From Nitrospira sp. (lineage in GTDB: Bacteria > Nitrospirota > Nitrospiria > Nitrospirales > Nitrospiraceae), in contig CP060501.1 of the NCBI GenBank assembly GCA_024760545.1, positions 3,984,036 to 4,048,035 on the forward strand: a stretch of 64,000 nt of DNA, written 5' to 3'. Shown here in pieces: positions 9,596-18,087 of this stretch. Numbering within the stretch: the first letter of the stretch is position 1; every line of letters begins with the position of its first letter. The notes under the pieces are model-generated. The model was not told where the DNA came from. It was given only the letters and a program-made list of their open reading frames with translations, and searched no databases. The translations under genes were made by a program, and so were the position numbers.

Positions 9596-9962
9596 GAAGA
9601 GAGGTTGCGCCTGAATAGCCCGCGGCTCACAGGGAGAAGAAAACAAAGCACTGGAGGTGTTTTTCCGCGCGCGATAGTACCATAAAACGATGAAGAGCGC
9701 GCGGTACACGCCAAGCAAGGTATGGTGCGCCCGACAGGACTGAATGTGATGGACCCAGATCCGTCAGCAAGGGAGCGGGGAAGGAAACACTGTAGGTGTC
9801 TATCCGTCGGCGCAATGAAGAGAGGTTGCGCCTGAATAGCCCGCAGCTCACAGGGAAAAGAAACCAAAGCGCTGGAGGTGTTTTTCCGCGCGCGATAGTA
9901 CCATAAAACGATGAAGAGCGCGCGGTACACGCCAAGCAAGGTATGGTGCGCCCGACAGGACT
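9596..9962. repeat. Tandem repeat, period about 221 bp, at the island's left boundary
   Basis: A block of about 145 bp at 9596-9741 is repeated at 9817-9962 almost without change. Each copy ends in the 3' end of the tRNA-Arg sequence. A shorter motif, CTGGAGGTGTTTTTCCGCG, also recurs at about 9568, 9650 and 9871, with a decayed form at 9790. This accounts for most of the 800-bp gap at 9425-10229. I see no convincing gene in it; the long minus-strand reading frame across it is only translated repeat. Confidence 0.85.
9723..9766 (-). repeat. Decayed second copy of the tRNA-Arg 3' fragment
   Basis: The first 19 bases match the tRNA-Arg 3' end exactly; the remaining 25 match only in part (a one-base loss and several substitutions). 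It lies one repeat period to the left of the intact 45-bp attachment repeat. It looks like an older attachment remnant left by duplication or an earlier insertion. Confidence 0.7.
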
Positions 9963-9988
9963 TGAACCTGTAACCCCCAGATCCGTAG
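9944..9988 (-). repeat. Left attachment repeat (attL), 3' part of tRNA-Arg
   Basis: These 45 bases are identical to 29080-29124. They cover the CCA end, acceptor 3' strand, T arm, variable region, 3' anticodon stem and most of the anticodon loop. The 5' half of the tRNA is absent, so this is not a functional tRNA gene. The exact direct repeat marks the left edge of the 19 kb island. Confidence 0.93.
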
Positions 9989-10008
9989 AGCGATCTGAAG
10001 CTAATGAA

Positions 10009-10103
10009 CCTGAGTCGGCTTGAGTGGGACTGAAGAAGCACAACTCTGCTCAAGTAAAAGGTACTTCCCCACTCGGCTTGTGCCTGAGTAGGCTTGAATT
10101 GGA
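10009..10103 (+). repeat. Pair of 21-bp direct repeats beside attL
   Basis: CCTGAGTcGGCTTGAgtgGGA at 10009-10029 recurs as CCTGAGTaGGCTTGAattGGA at 10083-10103. Both lie within 120 bp of the left attachment core, where arm-type integrase sites are expected; that role is inference. Confidence 0.6.
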
Positions 10104-10114
10104 TTCACGACCTC

Positions 10115-10155
10115 AACCAAAACCACAACCGAACCTTAACCGGAACCATAACCAG
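10115..10155 (+). repeat. AACC-NN hexamer array near attL
   Basis: Seven AACC units follow each other at 5-6 base spacing. The last 30 or so bases closely match the array at 29006-29036 at the other end of the island. It may be a relic of an integrase 3' end or a protein-binding array. Confidence 0.7.
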
Positions 10156-10229
10156 CGAGTGAACCGTGTGCTTCAGCTTGAATTTTCTACGAAGGATGGG
10201 GAAACCCATTACTGTCAGCCACGCCATGT

Positions 10230-11711
10230 TCATATGGCCGCCACCTTGTCGTAATACTGATGATCTTCTCTGTAGCCCCCTTGCCCGTCCCCAATCGTGG
10301 CATAGGTCTCGACTATCTCGATCGCACGAAGATACTTCACCATCTTGTATCCCGTTTTTATTTCGATGCGCAGGCGGCAGGGTGCCCCATGGGGAATCGG
10401 CAAAACATTCCCGTTCATCTCATAGGCTAGAATGGTTTGCGGGTCGCAGACATCTTTGAGCGTCAGGATTTCGTAGTAGGTGAGCGGCGCATACTCTTCC
10501 TGCGGAAACGCGTGAAAGACCACGTACCGCGCTTGAGGTAGGGGCTTGCACAGCTCCAGGATAGTACTCATCCTGACCCCTCCCCATTCCGCGATGGCGG
10601 ACCAGCCTTGAATACAATTATGTTTAGTAATTTGCTCTTGCTTCGGGAGCGCACGAAGGTCTGCAAGAGATAGCACCAGCGGCCTCTCCACCAGTCCACT
10701 GATGACCAGGCGCCAGTCGAGAAACTGTGTCTCAGCCTGCGCTCTGTACGCCTCGGATTCGGGCGGGTACCCATTTACTCGAAAGTACGGTGAAATGTCT
10801 GTTTTCCGGTAGTGCTGTCGTGACCCCAATCGTCCGAAGACAACCCGTATCAGTGGTTCGATGAGGGTGGTTGCACTGATTTGAAACCGTCGTTGATGAC
10901 GGAGCGTATACACGGTGGCCCAAAGATGAAAGAGCAGGACGCCGATCAAGGCGACTGAGGCGATCCAGAGGGCGAGGGCGATATTTGGATTGGTTGAGCC
11001 CAGCACCATGTCGCCGATATCTTCGGGGAAGTGCACGATCACTACCAACGTGAGATGCACCAGGGTATACACGACCAAGGTCATTAACCCTATAAAATGG
11101 AGGCTGCGCGCGGCTTGCCGCCCGCCGAAGAGTGTTGGATACCAGGGGAAACGGGCAATAAGCGCGGGCGACATGCAGAGTCCGGTGAGGATCATCAGTG
11201 GAGCGACGAGAAAGACCACCCCCGCATAGGTGAGTTGCTGCAAGGCATCATAGGGGTGAAAAGCGCTGTCCGGCGGGATCTGAAACTTCGTATAGGTGAG
11301 GATGCTCTCCCACGCTTCGGGCCATACAGTCCAGGTTGTGGGAATGAGCCGTCGCCATTGGCCAGTCACGCTGAGCAAACTGACATAAGTGAGACCGTTC
11401 AGTATCCACACTGGAACAATCAGAAAATGCCAATTCCGTGAAGCACCCAGGTTATGGTGTCCCCCGGGGAGGGCGACGATCGAGTTGATATTCTCTGCCT
11501 CGTCCATCGAGGTCCAGAGGCGGTCCCTCGGCATCACTTTCTTACCGAATTTGATCCATTCCGTCCCTGGCGTCGTGTCATCGTTCCAGTAGAGTTTTGG
11601 ATGATCCATAAGGATCTGCACGCCGCTCCGCATCAACAGGAACACGCAAAAGAGATTGATGAAATGGTTGATCCGAAGCCATAGAGGAAACCCTAGCAGC
11701 GCCTGATCCAT
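10230..11711 (-). CDS. Membrane cytochrome b561-type / molybdopterin-oxidoreductase fusion
   Basis: About 493 residues. The N-terminal half has several hydrophobic segments and conserved histidines (for example LRINHFINLF near residue 15 and LHFIGLMTLVVYTLVHL near 200) like di-haem cytochrome b561 / hydrogenase b-type subunits. The C-terminal part (about 330-493) is a sulfite-oxidase / MsrP-type molybdopterin domain, with the probable Mo-ligating cysteine in KHNCIQGWS. The fusion suggests quinone-linked reduction or oxidation of a periplasmic substrate such as a sulfoxide; the substrate is unknown. ATG 11711 was chosen over 11741 because AAGGG lies eight bases before it. It is the last gene of a minus-strand run after the RND and PII-like genes. 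Confidence 0.72.
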   Translation of the reverse strand: MDQALLGFPLWLRINHFINLFCVFLLMRSGVQILMDHPKLYWNDDTTPGTEWIKFGKKVMPRDRLWTSMDEAENINSIVALPGGHHNLGASRNWHFLIVPVWILNGLTYVSLLSVTGQWRRLIPTTWTVWPEAWESILTYTKFQIPPDSAFHPYDALQQLTYAGVVFLVAPLMILTGLCMSPALIARFPWYPTLFGGRQAARSLHFIGLMTLVVYTLVHLTLVVIVHFPEDIGDMVLGSTNPNIALALWIASVALIGVLLFHLWATVYTLRHQRRFQISATTLIEPLIRVVFGRLGSRQHYRKTDISPYFRVNGYPPESEAYRAQAETQFLDWRLVISGLVERPLVLSLADLRALPKQEQITKHNCIQGWSAIAEWGGVRMSTILELCKPLPQARYVVFHAFPQEEYAPLTYYEILTLKDVCDPQTILAYEMNGNVLPIPHGAPCRLRIEIKTGYKMVKYLRAIEIVETYATIGDGQGGYREDHQYYDKVAAI

Positions 11712-11933
11712 CCTGTTTTCCCTTCTGATTGCACCTAACAATTCATTGATTAGACCTCAGGTTCCCCAACGGACATGGGGTGGACCTGCTTGACCATGAG
11801 GAATGGGGCCTGATGACTGGCCTTTCCTTGAATTCTTGACCGATCCGCTTCTCGTGACCAGTTATTCCCGGAATGCTTCCTCCGCGCTTCCATTTGACCC
11901 CGCTGCAGATCTTCAGCGGGGTGGGCGATTATG

Positions 11934-12248
11934 TCACCACGCACCTGCGCAAACGGCATATGCGAATGAAGCCGGCGGCGTGGGGAGCGGGGTGTCATGT
12001 GCGGCCTCCATTCGTCTTGCGTAAAGGATCTTCAGTCCGCTGAGTGCCCGGTCTGCTTGATCGGGGGGAAGAATCGTAACAATGACGACATTGATGTCAG
12101 GATGAAGGAAGGTCCCGTACACTCTGCCGGTGACACCCTTACCCATGACGTTGCTAAAAATCGTATAGGCTGTAGTGCCTTTACTATGCAGAAACCTCTC
12201 TATATCACTTAACATAGAATCCCGAGCCACAATGATGAGAATTTTCAT
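11934..12248 (-). CDS. PII-like small signalling protein
   Basis: 104 residues with the ferredoxin-like pattern of PII/CutA-type proteins. It starts MKILIIVARDSM, has a glycine-rich loop (MGKGVTGRVYG, about 36-46) where PII proteins bind nucleotide, then a second beta-alpha unit (NVVIVTILPPDQADRAL). The ATG at 12248 has GGAGG eleven bases upstream; an in-frame ATG at 12272 lies before that site. It is placed between the efflux genes and the cytochrome gene on one strand, so it may sense a ligand and modulate the efflux system. That role is inferred from position. Classical PII uridylylation residues are not obvious. Confidence 0.6.
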   Translation of the reverse strand: MKILIIVARDSMLSDIERFLHSKGTTAYTIFSNVMGKGVTGRVYGTFLHPDINVVIVTILPPDQADRALSGLKILYARRMEAAHDTPLPTPPASFAYAVCAGAW

Positions 12249-12313
12249 AGTGTATCGTGCCTCCTTGCTCACCCATGTAGTATCAGTCTCTATGACCTAG
12301 TCACCGATGCGGG

Positions 12314-12544
12314 TCAACGCCAGGTCGTCAAGCAACTGTCACTAAACTCATCGTCAGCCCGCTTTACTTCAACTAGGAGGTTCGCCCCGTGCCGTGAGAC
12401 TGGTGCGACATATTGAGGCGGCTCATAGCGTGGTGACAGGTTGGCCGCCGGGAACCAACTGCAACCCGCCAAAATGTCAAACAGCAATACAAAACCTATG
12501 CGCAAAATACGGATACCGAAGCTATAAGATCTATTCAATCGCAT
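12314..12544 (-). pseudogene. Outer-membrane efflux factor (TolC/CusC family), internally deleted
   Basis: It starts like an OprM/CusC lipoprotein: a signal sequence with lipobox ILAGCS, then the proline-rich N-terminal segment ending KRADDE, about 65 residues. It should continue for some 400 more. Instead the frame ends at 76 residues with SDSCLTTWR. Just before that stop, the next frame reads LLDDLALTRIGD and a stop, which looks like the natural C-terminus of such a factor. The simplest reading is a large internal deletion joining start and end out of frame. It follows the membrane-fusion gene by 11 bp, the usual place for the third pump component. Confidence 0.6.
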
Positions 12545-12555
12545 TGGTGTATCTC

Positions 12556-13824
12556 TTATCGGTTAGTAGGAAACGCTTTCGCACTGGCCTCTTGTGACGG
12601 CGGTGCAGGTTTCTCCGACTTGATTTGGTCATCCCTGGGTGCCTGCGTCGGCTCGGGGACGTTCATGAGATCGTACCCAGGTTCCGGCGTGACGACACGT
12701 ACCTTGTTGCCATTCATCAGTGCGGCATTGGGATTGTTGATGATGCGGTCATTCGCGGAAAGCCCACCTCCGACTTCGACAATTTGATCCATGAGCTTGC
12801 TTACCGTGATCGTCTTCAAGTTGACCCGGTCGTCCTCCGTCACCACAGCCACTTGCGTACCATGCTCCTGGAACACCAATGCGGTGGTCGGCATCGTGAA
12901 GGCTTGACGATCGACCTGCGCCGTGAGGTGGACTTGGGCATAGGAGCCAGGCCAGAGCGCCCGGTCCTTGTTGTCGATTGTGAAGACGGTGGTCGTGGTG
13001 CGTGTACTAATATCGAATCCGCGGGCGACCGTCAGAAACTTGAAGTTAAAATGCCGGTTTGGCAATTGAGGTACTGTCACATCGGCGGTCAGGCCCGGCT
13101 GGAGGAAGGGCCCGAACTGTTCTGGTACATTGACAAAGAGGCGCAGCTTATCGACGACGGCCACTGTAAACAGATTTGTTTTTGCATTGGGCGTGCTGAG
13201 AAGGCCTTCTTTACTGACCAAGTCACCGACGTTGATATTGCGCTGGATCACCACTCCGTCAAAGGGCGCGACGATTTTTTTGAACCCAATGAACGCCTCG
13301 ATATTCTTGACCTTTTGTTCCGCAGCTCGAACTATCGCCGCCTGAGATTTCATGTTTTGTTCTTGCACCGTGATCGACTGCTCGGAGACCGCATGACTTG
13401 AGCGCATCGCGATCCAACGCTGCGCGGTCACCTCGGCAAGATCAAACTTGACACGCTCCGAATCTAAATCCGCATTAGCCTGTCTAAATTCAGCGTCGAG
13501 ATCTGGGGTGCTGATTTCAGCGAGAACATCGTCTTTCTTCACGAGATCTCCGTAGTCCTTGTGCCATGCCTTCACGTAGCCGGTGACTCTGGCATAAATG
13601 GGTGCCTCGAACCAGCCGACGATATTGCCGGGGAGGATGATGCTCTCGGTCGTCGGCACTGGCTGAGGAGAGACGACTGCCACGGTGGGGACAGCGTCCT
13701 CGAGAGTTTTCTCGCTCAGCAGCTCAGCGGCGCTCCCACTTTCTAAAATCCGATGGCCAAGATAGAGGACTAACAACAGGATTGCTGCAATGGCAATGTA
13801 TTTGCCATTAAGTGACTTCATCAT
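12556..13824 (-). CDS. RND efflux periplasmic adaptor (membrane fusion protein)
   Basis: 422 residues of the HlyD/AcrA adaptor family. An N-terminal membrane anchor (AIAAILLLVLYLG) is followed by a biotinyl-lipoyl half motif (YARVTGYVKAWHKDYGD, about 95-111), a helical hairpin (about 115-190), the second half motif (IVAPFDGVVIQRNINVGDLV), then beta-barrel and membrane-proximal domains. The tail from about residue 385 is Pro/Lys/Glu-rich and unlike the core. It bridges the inner-membrane pump and an outer-membrane channel. The start overlaps the stop of the pump's C-terminal half by four bases. Substrate class is not evident; no metal-binding Met or His cluster is obvious. Confidence 0.85.
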   Translation of the reverse strand: MMKSLNGKYIAIAAILLLVLYLGHRILESGSAAELLSEKTLEDAVPTVAVVSPQPVPTTESIILPGNIVGWFEAPIYARVTGYVKAWHKDYGDLVKKDDVLAEISTPDLDAEFRQANADLDSERVKFDLAEVTAQRWIAMRSSHAVSEQSITVQEQNMKSQAAIVRAAEQKVKNIEAFIGFKKIVAPFDGVVIQRNINVGDLVSKEGLLSTPNAKTNLFTVAVVDKLRLFVNVPEQFGPFLQPGLTADVTVPQLPNRHFNFKFLTVARGFDISTRTTTTVFTIDNKDRALWPGSYAQVHLTAQVDRQAFTMPTTALVFQEHGTQVAVVTEDDRVNLKTITVSKLMDQIVEVGGGLSANDRIINNPNAALMNGNKVRVVTPEPGYDLMNVPEPTQAPRDDQIKSEKPAPPSQEASAKAFPTNR

Positions 13825-15521
13825 GATGAATAGTCCTTTCCCCGCATTAAGTGCTTGCTATAGATGATGGCGTACACGGCGGGTACGAAAAACAAGGTGA
13901 AGAGAGTCGCCATGAGCAAGCCGCCGATGACCGCGCGGCCCAACGGCGCATTCTGAGAATAACCGGTCGCCATGGGGATCATCCCGATGATCATGGCCGC
14001 GGCAGTCATGAGGACCGGCCGGAAGCGGGTCACGCCGGCTTCGAGCGCGGCCCGTATGGCGTCGCCATGCTCTTGGATTCGTTCACGCGCATAAGACACA
14101 ACGAGGATAGAATTGGCTGTCCCTGTACCCATGCACATGATGGCGCCCGTCAACGCCGGCTCCGACAGACGTGTGTGGGTCAGGAACAATGCCCACGCGA
14201 TGCCCGCCAGTGCGCCGGGCAAGGCCGTGATGATAATGAAGGGATCCAGCCAGGATTGGAAATTGACGACGATCAACAGGTAGACCAATACGATTGCGCC
14301 GAGTAGTCCGATGATCAGCTCGAAGTAGGCGTCCCGCATCAATGCGGCCTGACCTTGGATGTCAATCTCAGCACTGGGGGGCTTCTCATCCTCTAGGCTG
14401 TGGGTAACCTTCTCGACGTTCGCCAGTACGGTACCCAGATCGCGATCTTCGGCAGAAATATAAATATCGATTAGCGGCATGATATTGCCGTGTGTGACTA
14501 CACCCGGCGTGCCCTCCACCGACAAGTTGGTTAAATTGCCGAGGAGTTGCACATCCTTACCGGAAATATCATTCGATGAGTCGACCGGGACGGTCTTGAT
14601 ACTATTCACACTATTGATAAATGGCTGCGGGGTATAAACATTGATCAGATAGGACATGCCGGTCGAGGGATCGAGCCAGTAGACCTGATCCACCTGTTGG
14701 CTCCCGGCGGTCGTCATGAGCAGGTTGTCGGCCATGTTTGAGAGGGTTCTATCGACTCCGAGTCCGAACGTGCGGTTGCCTTCGACCATCATGGTCGGTG
14801 TGCGCATCGTCTGCTGGATGACCACGTCCACTGCGCCGGGAATCTCGCGAAATTTGTCCATCAATTTTCGGGCGTACTCATAGTTAAGGTAAATGTCCGG
14901 ACCATTGACCTGTACGTCGATCGGCGCGGGCGCGCCGAAATTGAGAATCTTGGCGGTCAGATCGGACGGCTGAAACGTAAATTCGGTTCCCGGGTAGCGC
15001 TGTTTCAAGCCCTTGCGGAGGGTCTTCCGGTACTCCCATACTGGGGACTTTTCATCTTTCAAGAGGACTGTCAGATCGCAATCCTGAGAACCGATCGTCG
15101 GGGTTGGGATGAAAGCGAGGTTGTGCGGTCCGACCGGCAGGCCGCAGTTACTGACGATGTTTTCAACATGACCGGGCAACAACTCCTCGATGCTGTTGGA
15201 TACCAACGTGGCCAAGCGCCCACTCACCTCGATGCGTGTGCCGAGCGGCGCACGCATATGCATCTGAATGATCCCCGACCGGATCTCGGGAAAATAGTCG
15301 CGCCCAAGAAAGAAATAGAGCCCCATCGATGCCACCGCTATTGCAAGCGTAATGGTGACGAAGCCACGGCGACCGGCGATTACCCGCTCCAACAACGCAC
15401 CATAGCCCTCGCGGAGCCGGTTGAAACGTCGCTCGAATTCTTTCTGAAAGCGGACGAAGACATTGGATGATTGTTCCGCGTCCGGTTGTCCAGGGGGGTG
15501 GGATTCATGTGGTTGCGACAT
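13821..15521 (-). CDS. RND efflux pump, C-terminal half (separate reading frame)
   Basis: 566 residues matching the second repeat of an RND permease: a cytoplasmic linker (about 1-50), a TM7-like segment (FVTITLAIAVASMGLYFFL), the second porter and docking loops, then TM8-12 (LIIGLLGAIVLVYLLIVV onward). It has its own AGGAG six bases before the ATG at 15521. Its first 17 bases overlap the end of the N-terminal half in another frame. The two halves sum to 1065 residues, a normal single-pump length. So it is either a naturally split pump with coupled translation or a frameshifted gene. The ribosome-binding site favours real initiation here. Confidence 0.8.
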   Translation of the reverse strand: MSQPHESHPPGQPDAEQSSNVFVRFQKEFERRFNRLREGYGALLERVIAGRRGFVTITLAIAVASMGLYFFLGRDYFPEIRSGIIQMHMRAPLGTRIEVSGRLATLVSNSIEELLPGHVENIVSNCGLPVGPHNLAFIPTPTIGSQDCDLTVLLKDEKSPVWEYRKTLRKGLKQRYPGTEFTFQPSDLTAKILNFGAPAPIDVQVNGPDIYLNYEYARKLMDKFREIPGAVDVVIQQTMRTPTMMVEGNRTFGLGVDRTLSNMADNLLMTTAGSQQVDQVYWLDPSTGMSYLINVYTPQPFINSVNSIKTVPVDSSNDISGKDVQLLGNLTNLSVEGTPGVVTHGNIMPLIDIYISAEDRDLGTVLANVEKVTHSLEDEKPPSAEIDIQGQAALMRDAYFELIIGLLGAIVLVYLLIVVNFQSWLDPFIIITALPGALAGIAWALFLTHTRLSEPALTGAIMCMGTGTANSILVVSYARERIQEHGDAIRAALEAGVTRFRPVLMTAAAMIIGMIPMATGYSQNAPLGRAVIGGLLMATLFTLFFVPAVYAIIYSKHLMRGKDYSS

Positions 15522-17004
15522 GGTGACTCCTCATCATGTATTTCGCCATAGTTGGCACCAGTGTGAACGAGAGAAGGAAGGAGGCGAGCATCGCGATCAT
15601 GACGGCCTCCGCCATGGGTTTAAATAAATAACCGGAACTGCCGGTGAGTCCGAAGAGCGGGAGCCAGGCGATTGCGATGCAGAGCGTGGCAACGAGCGTC
15701 GGAATGACGATCTGATTGGCAGCGTCGATAATGGCCTGCTCCAGCGGCTTGCCCATCTCAAGATGGCGATCGATGTTTTCAATCATCACAATGGCGTTAT
15801 CGACCAGGATCCCGACCGCCAGGGCCAGACCACCCAGGGTCATGACGTTGATCGTCTCCTCAAGCCAATGCAGGCCGATGATGGCGGTCAGGATGGACAG
15901 CGGGATCGAGGTCCACACAATGACCGTGGCCCGCCAGGAACCGAGCAACAACAGCACGATGACGCCGACCAACGCGCCGGCGGTCAGCATTTCATGGAGC
16001 ACGTCGGAGATCGCATCCTTGACGAAGATGGAGGCGTCGTCGAGAAGCCTAATCTTCACGCCCTCTGGGACGATTTGTTCGGCCCGCGGAATCATCTTTT
16101 TGATCCCATCCACCACCGTCAAGGTCGAGGCTTCGGTGCTCTTCATGACGACGATGATGACGGTCTGCTTGCCCTTCACCAGCACCACGTTCTGCTGCAC
16201 CCGGCCCATGAGGCGCACCGAGGCCACGTCGCGCAGATAGACGAACGCGTTACCCTCCCGCTTGATCGGGATATCGGCGAACTCCTTGATTTGCAGTGGT
16301 GACGCATTCGTCTGGACGATCCAGTCCGTGGACTTAATCTTGATATCGCCAGTCGGCAGCACGCGGTATTGCTTCATGAGGACATCGTGAATGTCGGACG
16401 GCGTAAGATTGCGAGCGAGCATTTTCTGCGGATCGAGGTTGACCATGACCTGCATGTCCTGTCCCCCATAGGGATGCGGCAGGATGGCTCCGTTGACGGT
16501 CACGAGCAGCGGGCGGATTCGCATGTAAGCAAGGTTATAGAGCTCTGCGGGTGTCAGGGTGTCGGAACTCACCTCCAGCATGGCCACCGGAATGGAGGAT
16601 GGCGCAAGACGCATGATCATGGGCGGAGAAATGTCCGGCGGCAGCGCTTTCACGACCGTCTGCGCAATGGCCGCGATATCCGCTTCGGCCCGCCCTACAT
16701 CCACTCCGTCTTGGAGAAAAATATTGGTAATACTGCTCCCATAGTAGGAGTGACTATGCATGTATTTGATACCCTCCACGGTCGCGGTGACGAACCGCTC
16801 GAACAGGTAGGTAATGCGGCCTTCCACCTGTTGCGGCAGGAGACCGGAATAGGTCCAGACCACGGAGGTGACGGGGATCAAGATGTTCGGAAAGACATCG
16901 GTCGGCATGTGTTGGATCGTCATGCCCCCGAACAGCACGATGAGGATCGACATCACTACGAAGGTGTACGGCCGGCGCAAGGCAATCTCAACGATCTTAT
17001 TCAT
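15505..17004 (-). CDS. RND efflux pump, N-terminal half
   Basis: 499 residues ending just after TM6 (MLASFLLSFTLVPTMAKYMM). It contains TM1 (FVVMSILIVLFGGMTI), the first porter domain and TM2-6. The proton-relay segment in TM4 reads GILVDNAIVMIENI: one aspartate with Asn beside it instead of the AspAsp pair of AcrB. That is commoner in diverged HAE/HME-like pumps. It stops in the linker between repeats and the second half restarts 17 bases earlier in another frame. This is the first gene of the efflux run, downstream of a two-component system on the same strand that may regulate it. Drug or metal specificity cannot be told. Confidence 0.82.
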   Translation of the reverse strand: MNKIVEIALRRPYTFVVMSILIVLFGGMTIQHMPTDVFPNILIPVTSVVWTYSGLLPQQVEGRITYLFERFVTATVEGIKYMHSHSYYGSSITNIFLQDGVDVGRAEADIAAIAQTVVKALPPDISPPMIMRLAPSSIPVAMLEVSSDTLTPAELYNLAYMRIRPLLVTVNGAILPHPYGGQDMQVMVNLDPQKMLARNLTPSDIHDVLMKQYRVLPTGDIKIKSTDWIVQTNASPLQIKEFADIPIKREGNAFVYLRDVASVRLMGRVQQNVVLVKGKQTVIIVVMKSTEASTLTVVDGIKKMIPRAEQIVPEGVKIRLLDDASIFVKDAISDVLHEMLTAGALVGVIVLLLLGSWRATVIVWTSIPLSILTAIIGLHWLEETINVMTLGGLALAVGILVDNAIVMIENIDRHLEMGKPLEQAIIDAANQIVIPTLVATLCIAIAWLPLFGLTGSSGYLFKPMAEAVMIAMLASFLLSFTLVPTMAKYMMRSHHVATT

Positions 17005-17086
17005 AGTACGGTTTGACCCTCAGCATTTATTACCGGTAGACGTATCATCGCAGCGTCAACTTCCTGATTATTCACTTCTCCAATTC

Positions 17087-17165
17087 ACTTGTGAACCTAA
17101 CGTAAAAAGACTGATCATAGGAACTCGTGAATTCCGAAGAAGACAAAAGAAAAATTACGAGGTCA
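17087..17165 (+). repeat. Dispersed repeat, copy A
   Basis: Shares GGAACTCGTGAATTCCGAAG and the following AAGACAAAAG...ATTACGA stretch with copy C (24898-25010), and more weakly with copy B (19578-19690). It lies in the 438-bp gap 17005-17442 ahead of the efflux genes. The rest of that gap holds no gene that I can support. Confidence 0.6.
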
Positions 17166-17442
17166 ACCGATCGAAGAAGGTCCCTTGCCGGAATTGTTCA
17201 TTGATGAGCTTGATGGTGAAGTGCCAAGCGCACACCCAAATTCCTGTACCGTGCCCATAGCCCCTGAGCAGTCGATTGACAGCCGAGCAGCGTCAGTCCG
17301 TTGTCCTAGTATTCAACGATCCCATGGGACCTAAGGCTGTCGCGATCGAGAAGCCTCTGCCTGGTGAGTGGACACAGATTCGACCGCACAGAATGGTGCC
17401 TCGGCGGATTTTATCTGTAGAGCAAGTTGTGAATAATTCTGG

Positions 17443-18087
17443 CTAGGAGATTCCCATGATCCCGTGGGTCAGGGCATATTTGATCAAATCTGCAGTCGTG
17501 TGTAGCTTGAGCCGCGTCAAGATCTGACTCTTATGAAACTCGATCGTCCGTGAAGAAACTTTCAAGAGATTCGCAATTTCCTTCGCTGTCCGCCCCTCAG
17601 TCAGTAGTTGCAGGACTTCTCGCTGACGCATGGTGAGGGTATGTGTCTCAGCGGATGGTTCCGAGGATTTTGAGAGAAAGACGTTGAGCATGTCTTTGGT
17701 AATCAACGGAGTAATATATGAATGTCCCGTCACAGCCATACGAATAGCTTGTTCCAATTCATCCGCCGCTGAACGTTTGAGCACATAGGCCGTTGCTCCC
17801 GCCTCAAAGGCGGACCGGACATATTCCGTGTCCGCGTGCATCGTGACGATGATGATTTTGGCGCTTGGGCAGATCTTTTTGAGTTGAGCCGCCGCATCGA
17901 TACCATTCAGCAATGGCATAGAGATGTCGAGAATCACAATATCGGGCTGAAGCTCCTTCGCAGCACCGAGCAGCGCCCGCCCATCTTCGACGGTGCCGAC
18001 TAACTCATACTGCCCTTCGAGAATGCGACGAAATCCTTCTAAGACTAAAAGATGATCATCGGCCAACAGAATGCGCAGTTTCGGCAT
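17443..18087 (-). CDS. NarL/LuxR-family response regulator
   Basis: 214 residues: an N-terminal receiver domain with acidic residues LLADDH (6-11), phospho-acceptor Asp in DIVILDISMP (about residue 54) and Lys in VLKRS (about 104), then a LuxR-type helix-turn-helix (LTMRQREVLQLLTEGRTAKE onward, about 148-205). It is a DNA-binding transcription factor activated by phosphorylation. Its start lies inside the 3' end of the histidine-kinase gene (32-base overlap), so the two form a cognate pair. The efflux operon downstream on the same strand is the likely target, an inference from position. Confidence 0.9.
   Translation of the reverse strand: MPKLRILLADDHLLVLEGFRRILEGQYELVGTVEDGRALLGAAKELQPDIVILDISMPLLNGIDAAAQLKKICPSAKIIIVTMHADTEYVRSAFEAGATAYVLKRSAADELEQAIRMAVTGHSYITPLITKDMLNVFLSKSSEPSAETHTLTMRQREVLQLLTEGRTAKEIANLLKVSSRTIEFHKSQILTRLKLHTTADLIKYALTHGIMGIS

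Noticed and set aside
9660-9710. GC-rich hairpin CCGCGCGC/GCGCGCGG considered as a terminator
   Set aside because: Its T run is on the wrong side for transcription of the tRNA strand, and no gene ends there on the other strand.
9493-10053. Long minus-strand reading frame across the left island boundary
   Set aside because: It is a translation of the tandem repeat and tRNA fragments; no protein-like pattern apart from the repeated unit.
10115-10155. AACC array as a CRISPR or telomere-like repeat
   Set aside because: Only seven hexamers, no spacers and no cas genes; position next to the attachment core points to recombination.
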